From assembly GCA_022885665.1 (NCBI GenBank), contig JAGQDJ010000024.1, forward strand, positions 620,001-684,000: a DNA stretch of 64,000 bases, in the 5' to 3' direction. Source of the DNA: Triops longicaudatus. Lineage: Eukaryota; Arthropoda; Branchiopoda; Notostraca; Triopsidae. Numbering within the stretch: the first letter of the stretch is position 1; every line of letters begins with the position of its first letter. The notes under the pieces are model-generated. The model had not been told where the DNA came from. It did not search any database and saw nothing but the letters and a program-made list of their open reading frames with translations. The translations under genes were made by a program, and so were the position numbers. Positions 37,985-49,700 of the stretch are shown here, piece by piece.

Positions 37985-38080
37985 GTTCCAATTCCTATGC
38001 TATGTCCCACGATGCTTTGGTATGCTCGAAACATGTTCGAGCCCGTCAAGCATCGTAGGACATAGCATAGGGAATGGAAC
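37985..38080. ncRNA. 96-bp long-stem hairpin, possible small-RNA precursor or mini-element
   Basis: The left arm (37985-38017) pairs with the right arm (38048-38080) over 33 positions with about three mismatches; the shared core is CTATGCTATGTCC. The loop contains a second stem, GCTCGAA with TTCGAGC. A run of T follows two bases after the right arm. The shape suits a pre-miRNA, a Pol III hairpin transcript or a tiny foldback transposon. It sits 240 bp upstream of the STK16 start codon. The structure is seen; expression is not known. Confidence 0.5.
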
Positions 38081-38320
38081 AGTTTTTTTTTTTTTACACT
38101 AAAAAAAGATTCTATCGGGATCGAATGAATCGTATGAATATTTCTATAAAAGACTTGCTTGGTTGACATAATGTACAAGCCTATCATGGCTAAGCCGTAG
38201 TAAATTTTCAGAGTGGCTTAACTACGCCCCGCTTGTACGTAAAACTCGTCAGCTTCTCGGTTCGGCGTTCAAAACTTACGGGGAAATTATAGTTTACGCT
38301 GAAAAAGCTTTCATGTAAAC

Positions 38321-39525
38321 ATGGGATGTATTTGCAGCAAAGAAAGTGTTGATATTCAAGGGAAACGATTTTACATTAAGAGTCACTTAGGAGAAGGGTA
38401 CGTAAACCACCAGTCACAATACTTTAACATTTATTTTCACCATGTTTTGTAGGGGTTTTAGTACAGTAGATATAGTCGAAGATGATTCAAGTCGCTTGTT
38501 CGCTTTGAAAAGAATAACCTGCCACAGTCCAGAAGACGAAAGAAATGCGCAAACTGAAATATCTTATCACAAAGCACTTTGCCACCCCAATGTGATTGAG
38601 TGTTTAGGCTCTTCTGTCAAGGGGAAAGCTGATCTTACAAACAACACAACTAGCACTGTCTGTCTTTTACTTCCATATTACAAGGTAAACCTAGAAATGC
38701 CGTTTCTATGTTGTCTTTAAAGTCGCACTTATTACCAACTGCTTAGCAAGGAACTCTGCATGCTTTACTGGAAAGTCGAGCGAAAACCCGCAATTTTTTA
38801 ACTGAAGAACAAGTTTTACTTTATTTCCAACAAATTTGCGAGGGCGTGAAAGTAATTCACGATATCGGTGCAGCACACAGAGACCTCAAAACTGCTAATG
38901 TCTTGTTATCCGGGAATAAAGTCGTTGTTATGGACTTGGGTATAGTAAACTAGCATATCAAAGCATTTTTACTTAATTCGCTGTTATAGGATCAATGTCG
39001 CTGGCTAAAGTGGAAATCAAAACTTACTCAGATGCCCAGAAATTACAAGACGTAGCAGCCGAAAAAAGCTCTATGACTTATAGAGCGCCAGAACTGTTTC
39101 ACGTCGAGCATCCCGCCATAATCGATGAGCGGACCGATATATGGGTACACTTGTTCAGTTCGCTAAACTCACAATTATTAATTCTTGACCAAAAATAGTC
39201 ACTAGGGTGCATTCTTTACGCTCTCTGCTTTTTCAAATCGCCCTACGATGCAGTATATGAACGCGGTGACAGTGTGGCATTGGCTGTTGGTAGTGGCAAC
39301 GTGCACATTCCCTCCTTTTCGCCTTATAGTGATGTAAGTTAACATACTTGAGGGACTACTTCAGTTTTAAACGTATCTTTTTATTAGGCAATGCACGAAT
39401 TGATCCAAAAACTATTAACAGTAGACCCTGCAAGTAGGCCCTATATTGCTGAAGTTTTAGCCGATATTGAAGCTTTGCGAAGAACGAAACAACTATCCCG
39501 AAGTCCTATTCATGTAAATACTTGA
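38321..39525 (+). CDS. STK16: STK16/MPSK1 (NAK family) Ser/Thr protein kinase
   Basis: Membrane-anchored kinase linked in mammals to the Golgi and secretion. Exons: 38321-38397, 38453-38684, 38747-38939, 38990-39144, 39199-39333, 39388-39525; all GT/AG and phase-consistent, giving 309 residues, near the usual size of about 305. MGCICS at the N terminus is a myristoylation site with adjacent cysteines for palmitoylation. The glycine loop is GEGGFSTV, the ATP lysine is K45 (FALK), the catalytic loop is HRDLK at 147-151, and the metal site reads DLG (166-168) rather than DFG, as known for STK16. APELF is the APE motif. The catalytic domain fills the protein. AATAAA lies 30 bp after the stop. The gene looks intact. 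Confidence 0.95.
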
Positions 39526-39554
39526 CTTTTTGTATAAACTTTTCACAAATCTTT

Positions 39555-39560
39555 AATAAA
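39555..39560 (+). terminator. Polyadenylation signal of STK16
   Basis: AATAAA 30 bp after the TGA of STK16. Cleavage 10-30 nt downstream would lie inside the last coding exon of the opposite-strand gene, so the two transcripts should overlap. Confidence 0.7.
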
Positions 39561-39571
39561 GTTGGGACTTT

Positions 39572-42500
39572 TTACAAACAATAACTTCGACTTTTACTTA
39601 TAATAACTTCGGGCTGATCAGCTTGCAAGTATTCTAAAGCGGAGTCGCTCAGCACCCTATGATTTCGCCTGTCATCCAAAGTTACACTATTGAGACGATC
39701 CATTTGCCTCTGTAGACGTTCCGTCCGGATTGTCTCCTCTGGGCTTAGTACATATACTTCCGTTTTAACTTCGATGGCGGGATCGGAATGGACATCTGTT
39801 TGGGAGAAAAAGATGTCGAGCGACCTATTTTTTAATACTCTAATGCCAGGCATAGAGAGTCCTCGCATTTTTATGTCAGGAATCTTCGCCATTCGGGGCT
39901 CAGGGTTTTGTCTGAGGTCGTCCGTTAGTGAGTGGGTTTGAATTGCGGTGCTGTTTTCTTCTAAGGCCGCCTTTTGCCAGGTAGAGCAACCGCAAGCGCC
40001 AGGACAGTCACAGGAAAAGTCGTCTTGGCCGCTTATTCCATCTTGGCGGATAAAAGCCGCTCGGCGTTCTTCAGTACTTTGTCGTACTGTTTCATAATAC
40101 ACCGTGACTTCGTTTCCTGTTTCGATCTGCGGCTTTGATTCTGATTCTAAGGATTCCGTACCACATAGGGTGTTTTCTTTCTCAATTTCCAGTATTGCAC
40201 GACTGATTTGCGGTGTTGGTGGGTATGACGCTTCATAAGAAGGGGGAGGAGATTCCGGAAACCGTCGACTGGAAGCGACACTGCTACAACGACTGACGGG
40301 TTGGCTGTTACTACAACGACTTGATGGGCGACTAGCTCGCCCACGGCCATGTCGTGGCCCACGCCCACGTCCCCTGTTCCGAGGGCGGGGTGTTCCGGAG
40401 GTCGAGGGAATATTAAGTAATGGTGTTCCGAGCAAAGGTGTTTCGGATACGTGACGAAGTTCTGGTTCACCGGGTTCTTCTGCTATTGCGACGCTTGGGT
40501 CCGGACTAGGCGGAATTTCTAGCTCGTTGGATTCTGGCCGACTTCCCAGTGATTGAAGGCTAGCTGCATTTGCCAAAACAATTTTGACGATGTCAGAGTA
40601 GTCCGGGGGTGATTCGTACAAGGGTGGAGGCTCTTCAGGCTGATTAGGACTGTCCAGCCCAGCTGAAATAAAAATAGAACGAAGCTCTCTGGTTATATCT
40701 TTTCTAATTCTATTTTTATTCTATATTTTTTTCCTTTGCAATTGTTTTTGTACCGATTTGGCTTCGTAAGAAATCCAAACGAGCTTGACGTTCACGTAGC
40801 AACCGTGTATGGGAACTCATGCGGTACATTAATGCTACAAGGCTTCCGATGAATATCAGCACTCCTAATGTGGCCACCATGAGGATGACAGTCGTTGCAC
40901 CCATACCAGACAAATCGACTGATTTAGGGAAGTAGTAATTCGGCGTATGGGCGTACCACCAATTCGGATCCTGCGGCGTACCGGAAAATCCTATTACAGC
41001 ACATTATGCTTTGCCGTTATGTCACTACTACTGTTTGGATTACCAAGATTACATGCAGGTGACTCATCACTACCGTCGCCGCAATGATCAAAGCCATCAC
41101 AGCGTAACTCAGCGCGAACGCAACGGTGATTTTGGCACATAAAATCCGCGAAAGAAAAGCATTCTGGTTTAAAAAAAAGAACGTTGAAAAACAATAACGA
41201 AGAAACACATGCCAACCTTTGTTGCTGTAACTTGTGTAAATAATAGCTAGCTTAAACGATTCGTCTAGCACACCCCGTAGACGAACGTAGAATCCTACGT
41301 CATAACTAGAAATAAGTTCTCTGGGTTCTCTGAATTCCCCCGTTGCAACGGTATCCAACAGCGGTGCAACTGAAGTAAATCCTTGCCTAACTTCCAACTG
41401 CGTGGCGCTATTATTGCCTATAAAACGCACAAGTTTATTGTGGAATCGAAAACAAGTTTTCTTTCAAACGTTCAGAAAAAATAATTATTCCTCGTACTTG
41501 AAGTAAACTGTACGATGCGAAGAGACAAGATAGGTTTTGACTGGAAGTTTAGTTGGGGCTTAACCAACCAAATACAGTCGTAAGGTAACATTGTAGCAGG
41601 TGGTGCCATTTGCATCATAGTAATCGCTCCTCCCACGTTATCCACCCATCCGCCACAGTCTAGAAACATTTCGAAGAGTTGTAATCCCTTTCAACTTCAT
41701 TGTATTCTTGATTTACCTAGTATAGGCTTTGAATTAATTACTTCCGCTGGTCCTGTATAAAAGGCTGTTAGTATCAAGTTGTTTAAATTTAATTTCGATT
41801 ACTGTCCATAAAGGTATACAATATCCTATAACCAGGTCCTCGACCCCCATTTGCATAGAATTTTAAGGTCAACGAAGGAGTGCTCGATACAATAATCGGC
41901 GGCCGGAAGATAGTACCGCTTAGCATTTCAACTCGGCCCCCTTTAGAATCGAAAATCTAGAAAATAAAGGAAATAAATAAATAAGCTGTACAAAGAAACG
42001 CAGTACGAAAGCACTCACCTCTATAAATGACCACGGCGTTAGCTGGAAGTCTTCGAACATGAGTTGCACGGCACCGTTCGGGTTGACGTTGGACAAGGTC
42101 ACTTCATCGCTGTAATCTCGGGGATAATTCAAAGGAAAATGGGGCGAGGTCAAAAAGCCGGTACTGTTCTGCAATACCGTTCCTCTAATTACCTTTCGAT
42201 TTCCTGTAGAAAAATAATAAACTATTTGTGAGAGTTTCTGACTTTTTGGCAGACTTACTTATGGCTGTGTAATGAACCGAGAAGGCATTTTCGTATCCGA
42301 CTGAGAACCTGAATTCAACCAAAACGCTCCGAGAGAGTGATTCATAGGTCATGTTGGCTTTTGAATCATTGCAGAAGATAGCGAATGCCTCGTAAGATGT
42401 TTCTTTTATCAGCAACTGGTCATATCTAATGTAGGGATACTTGTAGCGAAGTTCGAAACTCGTGGAATCGTGAGAACTTACTTTTCTCGCGAGCAGGGTA

Positions 42501-42794
42501 TATTGACATAGTCCACTTCAAGTTTCAAATGACAGGAAGGGCATGTTGACAATTCAACGACACATCGCCTTACTTGCTTGCTGCTATTCCGATGATCCCG
42601 GACCAGAAACCCGGTTCGGGGATGGACGTTTTCGGCGACCAGAGTGCCCGTATCTCCCTCATCGAGCAAGAACTTTTGCCCGCCTACATAACTTAAACTG
42701 CAAAGATCATTCACGCGTTCGGAGGCTGTGGGAGTCGGAGCACTTTCTACTCTCCAGCCCCACAAGAGCACTCCCAAAAGGCCATAGCCAATAC
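39572..42794 (-). CDS. CUB and LDLa domain transmembrane protein, Culd-like
   Basis: Single-pass surface protein. Exons on the minus strand: 42794-42482, 42458-42259, 42203-42019, 41956-about 41833, 41764-41717, 41659-41498, 41417-41217, 41163-41044, 40990-40754, 40662-39572. The first listed exon opens in phase 1 with a hydrophobic signal-like segment (GYGLLGVLLWGW), so the ATG exon lies upstream and is unresolved. Two or three CUB-like modules follow (GFLTSPHFPLNYP, SLTLKFYANGGRGPGY, DCGGWVDNVGG). The LDLa domain has six Cys and DGSDE. A transmembrane helix (VILMVATLGVLIFIGSLVAL) leads to a tail of about 360 residues with PPLY, PPDY and PPSY motifs and an RG-rich patch. Fly Culd has CUB and LDLa domains and acts in rhodopsin endocytosis; orthology is likely, not proven. 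The splice after GGRGP is uncertain. Confidence 0.8.
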
Positions 42795-43705
42795 CTAACG
42801 AATTTCACATTATTACCGACTTCGTGCAATTTCTGTTAATTTGCGTACTTCGAAGAGGTTTTCCGGTCGCCGTCGCGGAAATTTTGCTTTTACCAACGCT
42901 TTCAGCACAAATAAACGAACGAAAGATTCTGTCCAAGCTATTAGACACCAATGTCGACTCCACGCGAGTTACTGGGATTCACAAGCTGTTTCCTTAATTC
43001 GGTTAAGGGATTTCAAAAAGAAGCCCCGCACATGACGAAAAGCACCTTAAAAATACAGCCAGGAGAAAAAAGGACACCGGCAACAGCGCATTAAAGAGCT
43101 TTTCGGAGCCGAAGCTCTTATGCAAGTAGATAACCCGTTACATTAGCAAAAAGATGAACCAATGGTCTGCGTCAGAATTTTACGATACAAAAATTGGGTT
43201 TTATTTGGGCACTGTAAAAGAGTGGGAAGTCAATAACAGAGAAACGAGCTTTGAATAAGCAATAAGGAAGTTGGCACACTCCTGTCACTTCCTTTCGCAT
43301 CTCTATTCAACACCATTTTTTTTCTTCCTCTGGAGATTCCCTTCAGAAACTAGTTCACATGGACGGCTCTTCAAGTAAGTACATCAAAATGCCTCTTCAC
43401 ATTTCAACTCTTCCCATAATTATTGCATAAAACTATCTTTTCTCGCCGCTTCACTCCTAAACCTACCACATGGCCTTCTATCACCCCCGAAAACACTTCA
43501 ACAAAAAAATCATGATTTTTGAGGGTCAACTTCTCTTCAAAAAAGAAACATGCAAACGGATTTGCATTACTAAACTAGCTTGGGCTTAGGAGCCAGGCGA
43601 AAAGAAGGGCAAAACGACTCGCTATACGGTTTTGTTTTCTCTTGTCGATTTAAGTACGGTACTATTTGCACTTGTTGAGATTGAGGTCGCTAAGAAAACA
43701 CTGTA
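42795..43705. other. Intergenic, probable 5' exon and promoter of the Culd-like gene
   Basis: Must hold the first coding exon and promoter of the minus-strand CUB/LDLa gene and the 3' UTR of the Mcr gene. Several minus-strand ATGs with weak donors exist (for example near 43310 and 43565), but none is decisive. TTTATT at 43200-43205 is a candidate minus-strand AATAAA for Mcr. Confidence 0.45.
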
Positions 43706-46700
43706 CTACACACTCCAGTCTCGAGTCCAATACGCTGTTAACGCTGCCACTAACACCACCAAAACGTAAGAGGCGTGCAACGGTGATGTCCTGTTATAGG
43801 TTGGGCAGTACGGACACTGGTAGCTGCCACACACTTGGCAGATATCCAACACATACATTTGGAACGCATCGAAAATCGTCTCCTTGAACCGTTCTGTATA
43901 AGTACATACAAAACACCGCATTAGTTCCAGACCAAAATCAATAAGCAAGATGAAAAGTACCGATCTTCTCATCTATTATCATATTTTTGTTACCTGGAGC
44001 GTAATAGTCGTATACTCGAATTGGCAAGAACCGAGTCATGTTAGCCACAGGGTACCATCTTTCTATCGTAAACTGAACGCAAGTTTCACGGGTATCCAAC
44101 TATAGTGCCACAATATTAGTACACCGCCCGCCAACTTCAGTTTCAATGTTGTAAAGAACTTACGTAATCAAAATAGAAGAAAACTTTCTTCTCCGTGTAC
44201 CGTGCACGCTTCAAGTTGTGCACTTGACGCGATAGTGTGTACGCGTCCAAAGTTTGCTGCTGAATGATGTAGCCAGTGGGAATACTGACTTCCAGCACGG
44301 CCATACCAGATCGATTGCTTTCAATGGTTCGTGTCCATCTAGGTTTGAAAGAATTCGAGGTTATGAAAAAGTGAAACAAACCTAAATAAGCTGATATTTC
44401 TACCTCTGGCACGACGTGTAGCGAATGTGAGAGGAATTTCTGCCGAAAAAGTGCGCATTGGTCTTCAAAGCAAAGGCAGGTACAGGCGGCTCAGTTACAA
44501 ATTGTTCGACATCCACGTTGTACTGCAAAGACAGCTGCATGATGGCATAACCCGCTCCGCGAGCTTGGACTTTGACATGTCCCCAGGCATTAGGAATCTG
44601 TAGAGGACAGCTCAATAAAGTTCCTATAAAACCTCGCAATAAAAAAAAGGACTTGCCTCAAAGGACTGCGGCTGGGCCAGATTACCCTCGTTGATATAAA
44701 ACGTCTTTTGAAGATTCGGGTCGGAGGAAGCTTCGACATGTAACGTGAGGGAGGAGACGTCACGGATCCTGTGCCTCACTGTATACTCAATCAAGCCTTG
44801 TAAAGCAATAATGGTGTCTTGGGTCGACGCCCAGCCACTGTCGGTCAAGCGTTGGGTATTGAGCCACTTGACAATAGGCTCTACATTGAATTCTTGTCGG
44901 CCGACGTAAGTCAGAAGTGCGTAGGCCGTACTTTCGATGTTTGTAGCGTCGTTGACATGGGGCAAACGCGGTAACAAGAACGGTTTTTGATTTTCCATAC
45001 GCGTTTCTGGCAAGGGCACCGGCGTTCGGCCCCAGTACAGAAAACCGCCTTCCTCCTGCGCGTGACGAATCAAGATGCCAAACGCAGCTTCTGCCGAAGT
45101 CGACTTGGCCAACATCAACGCGTAAGCTACAATCGCTACCTCGTAAGGATCGCCTCGTTTTTCCAGCAAATTTATATTCCGCTCTAACCAACCCATCGCT
45201 TTGTTTCTGGCAGTTGCCGTGATGGATCCCAGTTCCTGTCAAGAAAGAAGGAGCACTGAAGTGTATTGAATTAGGAACAAAACGTCTGTCTTACCCCTGG
45301 CAAGTCGCGAACAGTCGTCAATGCGATCACCACATGGGCTGTCAAGGAAATATTCCTGAACCTGATCGGATCCAATGGGCCCCATGACGTAGTGCCGTTC
45401 ATTTTGCGATCAGCATAAGCCGATACTTCATAAAAAGCTCCTTCGGGCGATTGATGACGGACTAACCAATTCACTGCTCTGGAAATGACAACGGGATCGA
45501 TATACAAGTAGTTTTCCCATTCGTTGAAGTTAGCTTCCGTGAAAATGCGGATGCAGAACGCAGTTAACCAAACACTGGGCTCGGAATTATTCCTAAAATG
45601 GACAGAAAAGAATATGAATCCGGTTAGCCTTAAATCTAGCCAGAGCATACCAATCGCTTCTGAAGTAACTGAAGTAGCCGGCGTCACTCTGGAAAGATAA
45701 CTGACGCTGATAGGCAATGTTCATATGATGGAAAGCTTGACGATCGACTTCTCTGCGACGTTGGGTCGTAAGACGCATGTACTTGATGGTATACAGGTTT
45801 AACGCAAAACTGAACATATTTTGCTCACCACAATCCTACAAATGATGGCCATAATTTACTCATTTGTGTAAAAAACTTGAACGCTAAAAACTTTTTTTAT
45901 TAAGCCAATATGAATCTAACTTTAGCAGGCGCGTTAAAGAAACGTACCATGGGTAGATTGAGGGCTGAAGAGGCATTCATAGGCATGGTAGGAAACGCTG
46001 GTCCCACAACGTCACCGACCACAGTCACTTTAGCGTGGTTAGATCCGTATACGTAGTAACGATCTTTCACGTACGAGATCAGAGGTGATTGGGTGACGTT
46101 AATGTACACGTACTGGAAGAACCAAGCACGATTGCTCAAGTCGAGCAAAACGGACGTGTGCCTGTATTGGGGCAGGCCATCCGCTTCGACGTAGACTCGA
46201 CGGGTGATTTGGTCTTTGCGAACTAAAGATTTTGCTTGGATGGTAATGAAAACCTCGCCCAGTTTGGTGGGCACAACCGGAACATAAACCACGATGGAAT
46301 CCTGGGCAGGGATTTGAACCAAATGCTGGTGCTCACCATGCGTTGTACGCGGATCATAAGATCGCACCTACGAATAATCGAAAATGCACGTAAAAATCAA
46401 CTGCGAATAAAACTAAACAATAATAGACACTGCCGACAGGATTAACACAAAAGGTATGGATTTTGAAAATAAGATTACGTCAAACATTTCAGTAGCATAC
46501 AGTCAACATTATGGCAAAAATAATATATATAACAACGTAAGAAATAATGCACTAGTTCAATAAATGATCAAAAATGACAAATTTACCTCTCCGACGTCGT
46601 CGACATGAATGAATTTATAATCTGGAGAATTAGCAAGGACTACGATAGCTTCCAAGCGTTCTGTCATGTAATTGAAGAGTGTAACACGGATTCCCATTTG

Positions 46701-49700
46701 TTCACCTTGACGACACGTGCTGGGCATTTCAACGTTCATATAGAAAGGCTTAAACGCCGCAAACTAGAAAAAAAAACATTATAATTCTTTTTCGGGCACA
46801 AAATTCTCGCACGTTACCTCATGGCCCGTTTTGGTTAAACCAAAGCCGAGTTTTGGGCTAACACTGAACGCAGAGACTACCCAACTGGTGGGAACTTCCG
46901 GAATCGGGATATTGAAGATATAGTGTCCATGGGGACCGATATTGATGTCTTTCCAAAGCCAGGAGTTTTCGTACATTCTCAAAAGACGGTTAATACGATT
47001 CAATCGGTATTCCATTAACTCTTGACGGGCAACTGTTGATGGACCTATCAACCCCCCAACAGAGTTCATTAACTCAACTACATTTCAATTTAATTTTCCT
47101 TTAAGCTGCTTACATCCTGCTTCGTCGGATTTATCTGAGCAATCGAAGACACCGTCGCACTGCTTCTCGATACGGTAACAGGAACCAGTCATGCACGTGC
47201 CAAGGCCTAAGCTTATATTACAGTTTTCCGGGCGTTTGACTACGTTTCCGTCCGTGAATACCACCAAATTTACAAACCTTTAAGAACGAAAATGAATAAA
47301 TTTAAGCTCTGAGGCATTGCAAATTTTCCATCCTACTCGAATGTCTGATTAGCATCCATGCCGAAAGTCGACGAAGGGAAGTGAACCACTTGGTCTGGAT
47401 TGCCTTCACGAGTAGTCCAAAAATGAGTCAAAGTACCGTTGGTATTTTCGTCGAATTCTGTCATTTTCTTAAGCACTTCGCTGTATGACAAAGCATTGCC
47501 GGCTTGCATGGCGTAAAAACTCTTGTCAACTGCTGAAATTCCCACGTAGGATCCCGGCTCGCCCAAAATTACAACTTCTACCGTGTCGCCCGTTTTGTCT
47601 TTCATGGGATTCAAGCTTAAAGTGAACTATTGGAAAGAAATCACAATTTAGAAAAGATGGCCAAAAAAACAAGATATTTTTTTAGTGAATGAATAGCAGA
47701 TATACGAAAAAGTATTTATACGGAAACTAATTATATAATTATTATTAATTATATAAAAAGACGTGTAACGTACATTGTTTCGTGATATACCGTTAACAGG
47801 GAACGTCAAACTGTCAGCGACCACTTCTCCATATTTTCCCACATGATAAACCACTACCGTCGCCGCTGGAGCCATATCTGCGCTCAAAGTGACGGCCATC
47901 GTGTGCACAGTCTGGGACATGAGCTCCTGGCCCGTGAGAAGTATAATTCCTTTGGCCATGATTACATAGCTGAATGTTTCCACATAATAATTGGCGCGCA
48001 CATGAAAGATTATATATTCTCCGACCTAAAGTCCATTTTCACCGTTAAAAATGTTTATAATATTAATGACACAAATTTACTTTGGGGTCTCGTGTAGAAG
48101 TCTGCACACGGATATGCTTGTCTCCTGGAGAGTATTGCGTTAATACAGTCAGTTCCGAAGTCGCAGTTTCACCCACTTCTCCGAACCGTGTTGCGTTTTC
48201 TCTGTAAATGGCATTCAAACGAAGTTCGGTCACATCGTTCACCGAATCCCTGCCTTTATCCGATGCTATTCCGGTCGAAGTAGATGCTATGAGGAGATAA
48301 TGTCACATTCTGCTCGTTTTTTAAGGCGCTATAAAGCTTACCAAACTCGGCTCGTAAATCAATACTGAATTCATAAACGCCAGGTTGACCTTCTACGGGT
48401 TCGGCCAGTTTGATATTTATATTCCTGGTTCCTCCACTACGCCTAACGGCTACGGGACGGATTTCTACACTTGAGTTCCGTAAACGATCTATTGGAAGGG
48501 GCGATCCATCGAAAAACGACACGGCCAACTAAACAAAATAAAAATGAATACATAAATAAAGTAAAATAAACACAATAACAACGAATAAACAATTTAAATG
48601 TATAACACAATACATATATTAAATATATGTATATAATATAATATATATTTTATAACATAATATAATATAATACATATAACAGAAGCAAATTTTATAGCAA
48701 TCAAATTCGTACAGCTACTTACATAGCACGTGAAAGGCATTGAAGGCTTGAAAACTTGAGGCGTGCCACCCAAGAAGCTGAGTTTGAGCGAGGAATTAAA
48801 GATACGTGCTGTGGAAAATCCTTCGTAGTATTCATTTAAAAATCGATCTCCTACAATGGCGGTGATTTTAATTTCCATGCCATCTAGTTTGCCCACCCCG
48901 GCAATCCGCTCCAGATCGGCCATTGGATAACGAAAGTTGTAAGTCCCGCGGAACTATGCAAAGATACGACCCATTAGCTAATTGCTGCGAGAAAGGTTTA
49001 AAAGGACTGTTTTTAATTAGGATCAACATACATATTGCAGAACTTCCGAGCCGCCACGTGTACCAGGTGTGAACCATCCACCATATTCTTCCAAGAAGGT
49101 CAAGTTTCGTTCTATGGCAGGCTCCCGCAATTTTGTGCGCGGGTTGGGCCGCACGGGACGTATGGTTGCTTTCAATGTCAAGTTACCCACTACAGGCGCC
49201 CCGCTGGTGTAATTAGCCATAACAGCGCCGTGGATGTACTCATCCTTATCAAAGAAGAATGCCGGGATGGTCACATTGACCTCAAAACGTGTTTGGTAGT
49301 ATTCTTCCACATGAAAGGACTCCTCTTGTGTTTGTCCTTGCGCTAAGACGCGAATAGTCCATTTGCCGAACGTTGGCTGATCCGACAACGCGTAATCTAA
49401 GCTCACGGCACCGAAATTCGACTATAATATAACAAAACATAGATAAATAAAGTTTTTTAAAAAATGTAAAAAAGTCGAATCCGGTAAAGAGCACATGAAC
49501 GTCATGTGTCAATGGATGTCTTTTCATGTCTTCGTACTTGTCTCGAGAGCCACCGGCGAACTACAAAGCCCCGGGGATCCAGCATGTACACATCAATGGC
49601 GTCATCGAAAGCACGGAGTTCCGTATTGATAGGAATTATACGGAATTTGACCGATTGGCTTTGGTGATAGACAGGTTTTTCCGTTTGGATGAAGATTGTC

